Assembly (NCBI GenBank): GCA_029289095.1
Contig: JARFUG010000023.1
Span: 1-42,548, forward strand
From: Desulfuromonadales bacterium
GTDB taxonomy: Bacteria > Desulfobacterota > Desulfuromonadia > Desulfuromonadales > JACZKF01
Direction: 5' to 3'
Length of the DNA stretch: 42,548 bases
The notes beneath the pieces are model-generated. The model ran no database searches. It was not told the origin of the DNA and saw nothing but the letters and a program-made list of their open reading frames with translations. Made by a program: the position numbers and the translations under genes. Of the stretch, positions 23,533 to 31,363 are shown one piece after another (position 1 is the stretch's first letter; each line of letters begins with the position of its first letter).

Positions 23533-23617
23533 CCCCCCTTCCTGGATCAGGAGGGGGATGGGGGGTGGTAGAGGTTTAGGATCTTACCACCCCCGACCCC
23601 TCCTAAAATAGGAGGGG
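23533..23617. repeat. 85-bp three-stem hairpin element, copy 2
   Basis: This has the same architecture and length as 21165-21249: left stem around CCTGGATCAGG, inner GGTGGTA/TACCACC, right stem CCCCTCCT-AAAAT-AGGAGGGG (23597-23617). Differences fall mostly in loops, with GGTGG/CCACC pairing preserved. It lies between the convergent PrkA2 and MscS-type genes. Confidence 0.92.
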
Positions 23618-23644
23618 AGAGTAAAATCCGGCTCGGAACGCGTC

Positions 23645-24910
23645 TTACGCCGATTTTATTCTGGCTGCTGGCTCCAGGCTTCTGGATACTGCATTTTCGG
23701 ATTCCGCCTGCACCATTTCCCGAATGTCCCGCCCTGCCGGCGACTGGAAGGCGCGCAGGTCGAACTCGGGGAGAACGGCGAAGAGGTGGTCGAAGATGTC
23801 GGCCTGGATCGCTTCGTAGAAGGCCCAGCGCGTATCGTTGGTGAAGACGTAGATCTCCAGCGGGAGTCCCTCGGAGGTGGGGGCGAGTTGCCGCACCAGG
23901 AAGGTCATGTCCTGCCGGATGCCTGGATGATTGCGCAGGTAGGCGGCGCAGTAGGCGCGAAACGTTCCGATATTGGTCAGGCGCCGTCCGTTGGCCAGCA
24001 CCTGAAGCTCCATGGAACTGACATGTTCGCGGTTATGATCTTCGATCTCGCGCACCTTCTGCTCCAGGTAAGGGCGCAGAAGCCGTATCCCCTTGAGGTG
24101 TTCGAGCAGATCCCGATCGATGAAGCGGATGGTGTTGACGTCAATGGGAATCGCCCTCTTGATGCGCCGTCCTCCGCTCTCACTCATCCCCCGCCAGTTT
24201 CTGAACGATGACGAGACGAGCTCATAGGCCGGGATCGTCGCGATCGTCCTGTCCCAGTTCTGCACCCGCACGGTCGTTAGTGAAACGTCGATGACATCCC
24301 CGTCGGCGCCGTGCTTCGGCATCTCGATCCAGTCCCCCTGACGCACCAGATCCATCGTGGTGATCTGCACTCCCGCCACCAGCCCAAGAATCGAGTCCTT
24401 GAAGATCAGCAGCAGGATTGCGGTGAGCGCTCCGAGTCCCGAGATGAAGAAGAGGGGGCTTCGGTCGGCAAGCTGCGACAGGACGAGAATGAGACTCAGG
24501 AGAAAGGCGATGAGTTTAAGGGCCTGCACGAAACCCCGGATGGGGACATGCCGGCGCGTCGGGCTTGCCTGATAGAGCTCCGTCCCGGCATTGAGCAGGG
24601 CGTCGAAGACAAGGAATCCGGCCAGGATGAAATAGATGTTGTTGAGACGCCACAGCAGACCGAAGAGCTCGGTGCCGCCCTCCAGCAACAGAGGAAGTCC
24701 GAAGGCCAGGACGACAGCCGGTACAAGGTGCGATGCGCGGTCTACGACCTTGCGCTCGATGAGGACATTGTCCCACTTCACCGGGCTTCGTGCGGCCCCT
24801 TTCTTGATCAGCGGCACAACAATGAGACGGGCGGTGAAATAGGATGCCAAAGCAGCACCGAACAGAAGCGCAAAAGGAAGGATCAGGGAAAAAAGGTCAG
24901 AAGCCATCAT
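23645..24910 (-). CDS. MscS-family mechanosensitive channel, YbdG type
   Basis: This 421-residue protein has about five hydrophobic segments in the first 190 residues, then the MscS core: LGALTAILLLIFKDSILGLVAGVQITTMDLVRQGDWIEMPKHGADGDVIDVSLTTVRVQNWDRTIATIPAYELVSSSFRNW. The long C-terminal cytoplasmic part (YLRNHPGIRQDMTFLVRQLAPTSEGLPLEIYVFTNDTRWAFYEAIQADIFDHLFAVLPEF) is characteristic of E. coli YbdG, a low-conductance channel linked to osmotic stress. Length agrees. It is transcribed away from the cytochrome c7 gene. Confidence 0.92.
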   Translation of the reverse strand: MMASDLFSLILPFALLFGAALASYFTARLIVVPLIKKGAARSPVKWDNVLIERKVVDRASHLVPAVVLAFGLPLLLEGGTELFGLLWRLNNIYFILAGFLVFDALLNAGTELYQASPTRRHVPIRGFVQALKLIAFLLSLILVLSQLADRSPLFFISGLGALTAILLLIFKDSILGLVAGVQITTMDLVRQGDWIEMPKHGADGDVIDVSLTTVRVQNWDRTIATIPAYELVSSSFRNWRGMSESGGRRIKRAIPIDVNTIRFIDRDLLEHLKGIRLLRPYLEQKVREIEDHNREHVSSMELQVLANGRRLTNIGTFRAYCAAYLRNHPGIRQDMTFLVRQLAPTSEGLPLEIYVFTNDTRWAFYEAIQADIFDHLFAVLPEFDLRAFQSPAGRDIREMVQAESENAVSRSLEPAARIKSA

Positions 24911-25075
24911 TAAAGTCTCCAGGATTCGTTTATATCTGCTGGTGGATAATAAGTGATGGGTGCGAAGGTTTTCAAGAGATCCTGAGAGGTTTTCAAAAAA
25001 GTAAGCAATGCCGGTGGATGTGTCAGATGCAAAGAGAGTTTTTTGGGGGGCGATCGGTCATAGAAAATTGAGAGA

Positions 25076-25103
25076 TTGATTTTTAGTCGAACAGTGTTAT
25101 ATT
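25076..25103 (+). promoter_or_regulatory. Candidate sigma70 promoter of the cytochrome c7 gene
   Basis: TTGATT (25076-25081) and TATATT (25098-25103) have a 16-base spacer, followed by a leader of about 60 bases. The remainder of the 24911-25170 gap shows no gene or strong structure. Confidence 0.6.
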
Positions 25104-25170
25104 CGTTTCCACTTCGATAGCGGCGCCCCCGCGCGCCGATTCAGGCACCCCATCACCAGCAGGAGGATGT

Positions 25171-25446
25171 ATGAAACGTTCGTATCTCGCCTTTGTCGCC
25201 GCTGCAATCCTGACCGCTGCGGTCCCAGTTCTCGCTTCCGAGGTTTTCGAGTTCAAGGCGAAGAACGGTACGGTCACCTTCGACCACACCGCTCACCAGC
25301 AGAGACTCAACGGCGATTGCGCCAAGTGCCATCAGGGAACACCCGGAAAAATCGGCATCAACCGGGATGTGGCCCACGATATGTGCACCAACTGCCACCG
25401 CGAGATGAACGGCCCCACCCGCTGCAACGACTGTCACAAGAGATAA
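25171..25446 (+). CDS. ppcA: Triheme cytochrome c7, PpcA family
   Basis: This 91-residue precursor has a Sec signal ending near VLAS. The mature protein opens EVFEFKAKNGTVTFDHTAHQQ and has three CxxCH sites (CAKCH, CTNCH, CNDCH) with the lysine-rich GKIG and MNGPTRC spacing of c7 proteins. In Geobacter these periplasmic carriers move electrons from the inner membrane to outer-membrane conduits during metal or electrode reduction. Which paralogue (PpcA to PpcE) it matches cannot be told here. AGGAGG is 5 bases upstream. The gene has its own promoter and terminator, so it is monocistronic and probably strongly expressed. Confidence 0.94.
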   Translation: MKRSYLAFVAAAILTAAVPVLASEVFEFKAKNGTVTFDHTAHQQRLNGDCAKCHQGTPGKIGINRDVAHDMCTNCHREMNGPTRCNDCHKR

Positions 25447-25475
25447 TCGCTCCGCTGCGACAGCTTCAAGCCGCA

Positions 25476-25509
25476 CGAAAACCCCGCCGATACATTGGCG
25501 GGGTTTTCG
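25476..25509 (+). terminator. Rho-independent terminator of cytochrome c7
   Basis: CGAAAACCCCGCC (25476-25488) and GGCGGGGTTTTCG (25497-25509) form a perfect 13-bp stem with an 8-base loop; the descending arm carries the T-run. It starts 30 bases after the stop. Confidence 0.9.
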
Positions 25510-25632
25510 TGTTCCGGAGACCGGAAAGCATGCATCCACCGATCTTCGCTGCTTCATTGACAGCAACCCGGTTCAGCGGTATTAATTTAATTAAATACCG
25601 AAATTACAATCTGTTTTCACAATGAGGCGACG

Positions 25633-27288
25633 GTGACCATCGGGACTTTCTTCAGCTTCGTAGGGGGGATCGGACTTTTCCTGCTCGGAATGCGGCTCAT
25701 GACCGACGGCCTCAAGGTCGCGGCGGGAGAGGCGCTTCGCGACATACTGGCCACCGGAACCTCGACTGCGGCTAGGGGCATCTTCTCCGGAGCTCTCATT
25801 ACCGCAGTGGTTCAGTCCTCCAGCGCCGTCATCTTCGCCGTCATCGGTTTCGTCAACGCCGGTCTGCTGACCCTCTTCCAGGCGGTCGGCGTCATCTTCG
25901 GCAGCAACATCGGCACGACCGTCACCAGTTGGCTCGTGGCCCTGGTCGGGTTCAAGGTCGACCTGCAGGCTCTCGCCCTTCCTGCCATCGCCATCGGGAT
26001 GTTTCTTCGCGTCTTCGCCGCCGCAACACGGGGGGGCGCCATGGGAGAAGCTCTGGCCGGTTTCGGGGTCTTCTTTCTCGGAATCGATATTCTCAAGGAC
26101 ACCTTCGTCGGTCTCGATCAGCAACTGCGCATTGAAGATTTTGCCGGAGACGGCTTCTCCTCGCTCCTTTTGTTTGTCGGCGTCGGTTTTCTGCTGACGG
26201 TGCTGATGCAGTCCTCGAGTGCGGCTCTTGCGGTCACCCTGACTGCCGCCGGTGGCGGATTCATCCCCTTGACGGCCGCTGCGGCGACCGTCATCGGGGC
26301 CAATGTCGGCACCACCTCGACGGCGGCTTTCGCCGCCATCGGGGCCACTCCCAACGCCAAGCGCGCTGCGTTGGCTCATGTCCTGTTCAATATTGTGACG
26401 GCCTTCGCCGCCTTTCTCTTCCTTCAGCCCCTGATGTGGGTCGTATCCGGGGTCGGCTCCCTTTTCGGACTCCACGAACCGGCGACGTCCCTGGCGATCT
26501 TTCACACTATGACGAAACTCCTGGGGCTCCTTCTGCTTCTTCCGGCGACTCCAGCCCTGGTCCGATATCTGGAAGGACGTTTTCGTGCCGCCGACGAGAA
26601 CGAGAGTCGCCCGCACCACCTCGACCGCAACGTCATCGCCACGCCGGCTCTTGCCGTCGATGCCCTCATCCTCGAACTGAAGCGCATCGGAACCTTCGCC
26701 CGCCAGGCGGCCCTGTCGGCCGTCGCCGTTGCGCCGCCGGGGGTGGGGCGAATCGGTGAGCAGAAAAAGATCGTCGATGCTCTTGTTGTGGCGGTGGCCG
26801 ATTTCACCAGCAAAGCGCAGCAGTCCGATCTTCCTCTCGACCTTGCCGAAGCCTTTCCGCAGGCGCTGCGGGTTACGCAATACTACACCGATATGATGGA
26901 GCGCGCGGAAGAGGTTACGGTGCTGCGAAATTCCATCGGCAGGCTTTCCGATCCCCAGGCGAACGAAGCAGTCGACCGGCTGCGCGAGCGCGCCGCAGAG
27001 CTTCTTGCGGCCACCGACTCCGGCGCAGAAGGGTATTCGCCCCAGCGTTTCGAAGAGGTCTTCACTCTCACCCTTGACGTCTACCAGGAGGTGAAGGCTC
27101 GCATTCTTCAGGCGGGTTCCGGCGCCAGGGTGCCGGTCCGGCAGATGGTGCAGCAACTCGATGAACTCGGAGCCGTGCGCCGCATCCTCGACCAGGCAGT
27201 CAAGGCTGCCCGTTATCTGGAGAAGATCGAATCCCTCGTGCACCAGCACGGCGATGCAGGAGTGAGGAGTGAGCGGCTCGAGGGCTGA
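25633..27288 (+). CDS. Na/Pi cotransporter family protein with PhoU-like tail
   Basis: This 551-residue protein starts at GTG 25633 with GAGG 5 bases upstream. The membrane part (to about residue 310) has two inverted repeats each with a QSSSA motif (AVVQSSSAVIFAVIGF and LMQSSSAALAVTLTAAGGG) and GSNIGTTVT/GANVGTTSTA, diagnostic of the NptA/PhoU family. The cytoplasmic tail is helical and PhoU-like. It is expected to be a phosphate importer driven by sodium. The final residues (GVRSERLEG) are encoded by a heptamer repeat (27258-27278), so the C-terminus looks extended by repeat sequence. Confidence 0.92.
   Translation: MTIGTFFSFVGGIGLFLLGMRLMTDGLKVAAGEALRDILATGTSTAARGIFSGALITAVVQSSSAVIFAVIGFVNAGLLTLFQAVGVIFGSNIGTTVTSWLVALVGFKVDLQALALPAIAIGMFLRVFAAATRGGAMGEALAGFGVFFLGIDILKDTFVGLDQQLRIEDFAGDGFSSLLLFVGVGFLLTVLMQSSSAALAVTLTAAGGGFIPLTAAAATVIGANVGTTSTAAFAAIGATPNAKRAALAHVLFNIVTAFAAFLFLQPLMWVVSGVGSLFGLHEPATSLAIFHTMTKLLGLLLLLPATPALVRYLEGRFRAADENESRPHHLDRNVIATPALAVDALILELKRIGTFARQAALSAVAVAPPGVGRIGEQKKIVDALVVAVADFTSKAQQSDLPLDLAEAFPQALRVTQYYTDMMERAEEVTVLRNSIGRLSDPQANEAVDRLRERAAELLAATDSGAEGYSPQRFEEVFTLTLDVYQEVKARILQAGSGARVPVRQMVQQLDELGAVRRILDQAVKAARYLEKIESLVHQHGDAGVRSERLEG
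27258..27278 (+). repeat. Heptanucleotide repeat inside the 3' end of the Na/Pi gene
   Basis: AGGAGTG, AGGAGTG and AGCGGCT lie in register within the last 10 codons. This is the only copy within a coding region in the window. Confidence 0.65.
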
Positions 27289-27404
27289 GGGGCGGAAGGC
27301 GGAGGGCGAAGGATAGTCCCCTGCTGGAATTTTCTCTTCCCAAATTGATATGATCTCATGGAGTGATATCTTCCTCCTGTCAGCTCCAATGAAAGGGAGG
27401 AGGC

Positions 27405-29024
27405 GTGATCGTCAACGGTCAGTACAATATCGGACATATCTGCACGACCCTGCAGTGCGAAAGAGGTCTGGGGGAGAAGACGGCGATGCGCTGGATCGCT
27501 CCGGCGGAAGATCCCGTCGCGTATTCCTTCCGAGATCTCGACTCGCAATCGAACCGCTTCGCCAACGTGCTTGCTTCGCTGGGGGCGGGCAGGGGCGATA
27601 TCCTTTTCATTTTCCTTCCCAAATGCCCTCCGCTCTTCCTTGCCTTTCTCGGGGCGCTCAAACGGCAGCTCGTCTGCGGAACGCTCTTCGCCAACTTCGG
27701 CGAAGACGCCATTCGCGACAGGCTTGGCGATTCGAGGGCCGCGCTCGTCCTCACCAAGCGCAGCCTCCTGAAGAAAATCGAACGCATCCGTTCTCAACTT
27801 CCCCACCTCAGACGCATTCTCCTCGTCGATGTCGAAGAGGATCTCTGTGCCGACGTTCTGAGCTTCCCCGCATTGATGCGCGGGGCGTCAAGCTCGTTTT
27901 CAACCCCCCGGACGTCTCCCCGCACTCCGTCTGTCCTGCACTATACCTCCGGGTCGACGGGGAAGCCCAAAGGGGTGCTGCATGTCCATGAGAGCCTCTC
28001 GATGATGGCCGCCACCTGCCGCGAGGTGATGGGCCTCGGTGCGCAGGACGTTTTCTGGTGCACCGCCGATCAGGGGTGGGTGACGGGGACCTCTTACGGC
28101 ATCATGGGACCGTGGAGCCTGGGAGTCACCCAGGTTCATTACGGCGGGAAATATGACCCGCGGCGTTGGTACGAGATCATCGAAAAGGAGAAGGTGAGCG
28201 TCTGGTACAGCGCGCCGACGGCCTTGCGGATGCTGATGCGTGAAGAGTCTCCCCTCGCAGCAGGCTGCGACCTGTCGAGCCTCAAGCGTATTTTCAGCGT
28301 GGGAGAACCGTTGAATCCGGAGGTCATCCGCTGGGCCAAGAGAGAGCTGAAGAAAGACATTTTCGACACATGGTTTCAGACCGAGACGGGGGCGATCATG
28401 ATTGCGAACCGTCCCGGAACCGAAATCCGTCCGGGATCGATGGGAAGAGCGGTCGGCGGAATCGAGCCGGCGATCCTCTCGGACCAAGGTGATCCGATTC
28501 CCGATGGCGCACCGGGGAATCTGTGCCTGAGAACGGGTTTTGCATCGATGTTCGAAACCTATCTGAACAATCCCGGGACGTATCGTCAAAAATTCGTGGG
28601 AGAGTTTTATTTCACCGGGGATACGGCAATTAGGGATGCCGACGGTTATTTCTGGTTCAAGGGGCGCAGCGACGACGTGATCAACACCGCCGGACACCTC
28701 CTCAGCCCCTTCGAGATCGAGAGTACGCTGCTGGAAATGGAGGAAATCGCCGAATCGGCCGTCATCGGCGCTCCCGACGGGACTCTCTTTGAGAAGGTGG
28801 TGGCGTTCGTCCTTCTTCACCCGCAATATCTCCCGTCAAGGGAACTGGAGGTCCGAATCCGCCTCCACGTCGCCAACCGGCTTTCGCCCATCGCGACGCC
28901 GCAGGAACTGATGTTCGTCGATCGGGTACCGAAAAACAATAGCGGCAAGATCATGAGGCGGGTGCTCAAGGCGCGGTATCTGGGAGCGGACGAGGGGGAC
29001 CTTTCGACTCTGGAGGACGGATAG
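27405..29024 (+). CDS. AMP-dependent acyl-CoA synthetase / ligase
   Basis: This 539-residue adenylate-forming enzyme starts at GTG, with GGGAGG 4 bases upstream. Motifs are the P-loop YTSGSTGKPKGV (about residues 180-191), DTWFQTETG, GEFYFTGDTAIRDADGYFWFKGRSDDVINTAGHLLSPFEIES, and the catalytic lysine K515 in PKNNSGKIMRR. It activates a carboxylate as an acyl-adenylate and transfers it to a thiol; overall it resembles acetyl-CoA-synthetase-like enzymes of medium length. The directly overlapping ACP gene (one base) suggests the acyl group is loaded onto that carrier rather than, or as well as, CoA. Confidence 0.9.
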   Translation: MIVNGQYNIGHICTTLQCERGLGEKTAMRWIAPAEDPVAYSFRDLDSQSNRFANVLASLGAGRGDILFIFLPKCPPLFLAFLGALKRQLVCGTLFANFGEDAIRDRLGDSRAALVLTKRSLLKKIERIRSQLPHLRRILLVDVEEDLCADVLSFPALMRGASSSFSTPRTSPRTPSVLHYTSGSTGKPKGVLHVHESLSMMAATCREVMGLGAQDVFWCTADQGWVTGTSYGIMGPWSLGVTQVHYGGKYDPRRWYEIIEKEKVSVWYSAPTALRMLMREESPLAAGCDLSSLKRIFSVGEPLNPEVIRWAKRELKKDIFDTWFQTETGAIMIANRPGTEIRPGSMGRAVGGIEPAILSDQGDPIPDGAPGNLCLRTGFASMFETYLNNPGTYRQKFVGEFYFTGDTAIRDADGYFWFKGRSDDVINTAGHLLSPFEIESTLLEMEEIAESAVIGAPDGTLFEKVVAFVLLHPQYLPSRELEVRIRLHVANRLSPIATPQELMFVDRVPKNNSGKIMRRVLKARYLGADEGDLSTLEDG

Positions 29025-29275
29025 TGAATCTGCTTGCGGCGCTGACCGATATTTTCAAGGAGGTTTTCGATGATGACGAGATCCGCATCACGGCCGACAC
29101 GACGTCGGACGACATCGATGCGTGGGATTCGTTTTCCCATGCCAACCTCATCGTCACCATCGAAGAGCGGCTGGGGATCAGGTTCGAGATGCAGGAGCTT
29201 CTCTCGTTCAGAAACGTCGGAGACCTGATGCGATGCATCGAGGGCAAGAGCGGCCGTCCGTCACAAATCCTCTGA
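29024..29275 (+). CDS. Acyl carrier protein
   Basis: This 83-residue protein starts at GTG, sharing one base with the ligase stop (TAGTG) and with GGAGG 7 bases upstream, so translation is coupled. The phosphopantetheine site is S36 in DAWDSFSHANLIVTIEE, a variant of the common DSL with F after the serine. Helices before and after and the acidic FDDDEI segment match ACPs. It is probably dedicated to the neighbouring ligase. The last 15 bases overlap the 3' end of the opposite-strand peptidase gene. Confidence 0.9.
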   Translation: MNLLAALTDIFKEVFDDDEIRITADTTSDDIDAWDSFSHANLIVTIEERLGIRFEMQELLSFRNVGDLMRCIEGKSGRPSQIL

Positions 29276-30718
29276 ATTGACGATCAGTCGATGATAGAAG
29301 GCGATGCTCCGGACGTAGTCGTCAACGGAGATCCGCTCGTTTGTCCCGTGGAGACGGGGGATATCCCCTGGCGCCATTGGAATGCACATAAAGCGGTAGA
29401 TCCGGTTGGTCAGATGCGCATAATAACGCGAGTCGGTGGCGCCGACGACGAGATAGGGGGCGACCTCCACTTCGCCGGCGACCTCGAGGATCGTACGCCG
29501 CAGTAGCGTAAAGGCCGGGGTTTCGATGGGAGAGACGGCAGAGGGCTCGGTCCCCGGTGTCGGCGTGATCTTCACTGCGGGATCGGCGATGATGCGCTCC
29601 ATGCGCGACACCGTCGAGGCGATCGTTTCGCCGGGGAGGATGCGCACGTTCACTACCGCCGAGACGTCGGTGGCCAACACGTTCTCCTTCACCCCCCCAC
29701 GAAGCATGGTGGGCGCCAGGGTCGTGCGCAGGTTCGAGTTGATCTTTGGATTTTTCGCAAGCATCCGTGCCGCGGCAGGGCCGAAAAGTACGAGATTGGC
29801 AAAAAACAGACGCATGGCGAAGGGCAGACGCCTGCCGAGATGCCGGAACATCTCGGAGACGAATTCGATGCGAAGGGGGAAGGGGGAGCGCTCCAGGCGC
29901 ATTAGCGCCCGGCTGAGCGCCCCAACGGCGGTGCGACGCGGAGGCATGGCCGAATGTCCTCCCTCGCCGCGGGCGCTGAGAATGAAGTTGACGAACCCTT
30001 TCTCCGCCGTTCCGACGAGGGCGACCGGCCGGCGCAGACCGGGGATGACCCCCTCGACGATCAGCCCCCCCTCGTCCAGGACGAACTCCAGACGCTCGCC
30101 GCGCTCGGCCAGGAGGGCGGCGATGCGGGCGTTGCCCTGGAAGCCGCCGACTTCCTCGTCGTGTCCCAACGCAAAGTAGATGGTGCGTCTGGGGGTGAAG
30201 CCTTCCTTCAGGAGAAGCTCCACCGCTTCAAAAATCCCGGTAAGAGCCGATTTCATGTCGAGGGCGCCGCGCCCCCAGACAAAGCCCTCGGCGATCTCTC
30301 CGCCGAAGGGGGAATGTTTCCAGTCCCCTTCGGTCCCGGGCTCAACGGGAACGACGTCCTGGTGCGCCATGAGCAGGATCGGTTGGAGCTCCGGCTCCCG
30401 TCCCGGCCAGGTGTAGAGGAGGCTCAGATCGGCGACCTGTTCACGCTTCAGGTGCTGGTGAACCAGGGGAAAGGATTCCTCGAGGACGTGTCGAAGCCGT
30501 TCGAAGGGTTCACGGTCGACGCGTTGCGGATCGAAATCGGAGAGCGTCCGGCAACGAAGGGCTCGGGCAAGGCGTTGAGCCGCAGCATCCCGCTCGATTT
30601 GCGGGGGCGCAGACGGGGGAGGCTTTTCGAGCGACGTGCCGTAGCGCACCGCACGCGCCACGAGAACAGCGGCGGAAAGTCCCAATAGAAGGAGTGAGGA
30701 GCTCAGGCGAACAACCAT
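29261..30718 (-). CDS. M20 family peptidase, PM20D1/carboxypeptidase S-like
   Basis: This 485-residue protein has an N-terminal hydrophobic segment (about residues 5-25) that probably anchors or exports it. Metal-site motifs are MAHQDVVPVEPGTEGDWKHSPFGGEIAEGFVWGRGALDMKSAL and FALGHDEEVGGFQGN, with a lid domain (EGGHSAMPP) and the late LHGTNERISVDDY. The architecture is closest to PM20D1-like M20 enzymes, which hydrolyse or form N-acyl amino acids, and to carboxypeptidase S. Transcription is convergent with the ligase-ACP pair, with a 15-base overlap of coding ends. Confidence 0.88.
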   Translation of the reverse strand: MVVRLSSSLLLLGLSAAVLVARAVRYGTSLEKPPPSAPPQIERDAAAQRLARALRCRTLSDFDPQRVDREPFERLRHVLEESFPLVHQHLKREQVADLSLLYTWPGREPELQPILLMAHQDVVPVEPGTEGDWKHSPFGGEIAEGFVWGRGALDMKSALTGIFEAVELLLKEGFTPRRTIYFALGHDEEVGGFQGNARIAALLAERGERLEFVLDEGGLIVEGVIPGLRRPVALVGTAEKGFVNFILSARGEGGHSAMPPRRTAVGALSRALMRLERSPFPLRIEFVSEMFRHLGRRLPFAMRLFFANLVLFGPAAARMLAKNPKINSNLRTTLAPTMLRGGVKENVLATDVSAVVNVRILPGETIASTVSRMERIIADPAVKITPTPGTEPSAVSPIETPAFTLLRRTILEVAGEVEVAPYLVVGATDSRYYAHLTNRIYRFMCIPMAPGDIPRLHGTNERISVDDYVRSIAFYHRLIVNSEDL

Positions 30719-30910
30719 CCGGGTATCCTTTCAGCGGCATCGTCATTTTATCATGAAAGAAGCCGTGAGCGAGAAGCCCGGGGAGGATGGCCGAAGGTTT
30801 AAGGGGGGCCTCGACAAATGTTCGCGAATGACTGATTTAAGGATGAATCGACGCCTGCACACGCAATTGTGCTGTTGCCGTCTTCAAAATCCTGTAAGAT
30901 GGAAGAAAAG

Positions 30911-30932
30911 GCGTTTTCCCTTAAGAAAACGC
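30911..30932. promoter_or_regulatory. Leader hairpin upstream of the 30962 gene
   Basis: GCGTTTTC (30911-30918) and GAAAACGC (30925-30932) form a perfect 8-bp stem with loop CCTTAA, ending 14 bases before the AAAGGAGG site. No T-run follows. It could be a leader element affecting translation. The rest of the 30719-30961 gap shows no other gene; a 5-codon ATG frame (30943-30960) spans the ribosome-binding site. Confidence 0.45.
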
Positions 30933-30961
30933 TGAGTTCCCAATGAAAGGAGGTGTCTGAA

Positions 30962-31363
30962 TTGGACACTCGCAATGAATCAGTTCGTGCGCAACGTGAA
31001 AGTCTTCTCACCATACTGATAGAGCGGTTGCTGCATCGTGGCTACCAGGACCTGCGGGTCTGTGGCCAGGAACGATATGAAGGGCTTCGCCCCGACTTCA
31101 TTTTCTGGGATGAAACGGACATCGGGTTCATGCCCGACGCAAGCGCGGTCAAGGGCGGCATTCCGTACATTTTCCAGGTCGAGACAAAAGAGTCGCTGCG
31201 CGGTGAGGAAGCGCAGCGGCGCATTGCCCTTTTCAGCGCCTATGCCCGTCACTATCGCAGACAGTTCGTTATTGTAACCCCCGAGGAGGCCGAAGACGAG
31301 GCCCGAGAGATTCTGATGCGAAGCGGCGGTGATGAGCGATTTGTCCGTGTCGTTGCCTTCTGA
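30962..31363 (+). CDS. Small protein of unknown function, possible PD-(D/E)XK fold
   Basis: The protein has about 133 residues from TTG 30962, which is 8 bases after a near-perfect AAAGGAGG; an in-frame GTG at 30953 overlaps that site. It is not recognised as a named family. RPDFIFWDETDIGFMPDASAVKGGIPYIFQVETKES has the spacing of a PD-(D/E)XK core (aspartate, then E-T-K after a beta strand), followed by a helix (EEAQRRIALFSAYARHYRRQ) and a strand FVIVTP. That resembles small nuclease-fold or Holliday-resolvase-like proteins, but activity is speculative. Its end overlaps the queuosine-salvage gene by 32 bases. Confidence 0.72.
   Translation: MDTRNESVRAQRESLLTILIERLLHRGYQDLRVCGQERYEGLRPDFIFWDETDIGFMPDASAVKGGIPYIFQVETKESLRGEEAQRRIALFSAYARHYRRQFVIVTPEEAEDEAREILMRSGGDERFVRVVAF

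Noticed and set aside
25591-27249. Antisense open frame of 552 codons opposite the Na/Pi gene
   Set aside because: Highly charged low-complexity translation typical of the complement of a membrane protein gene; QSSSA motifs support the plus strand.
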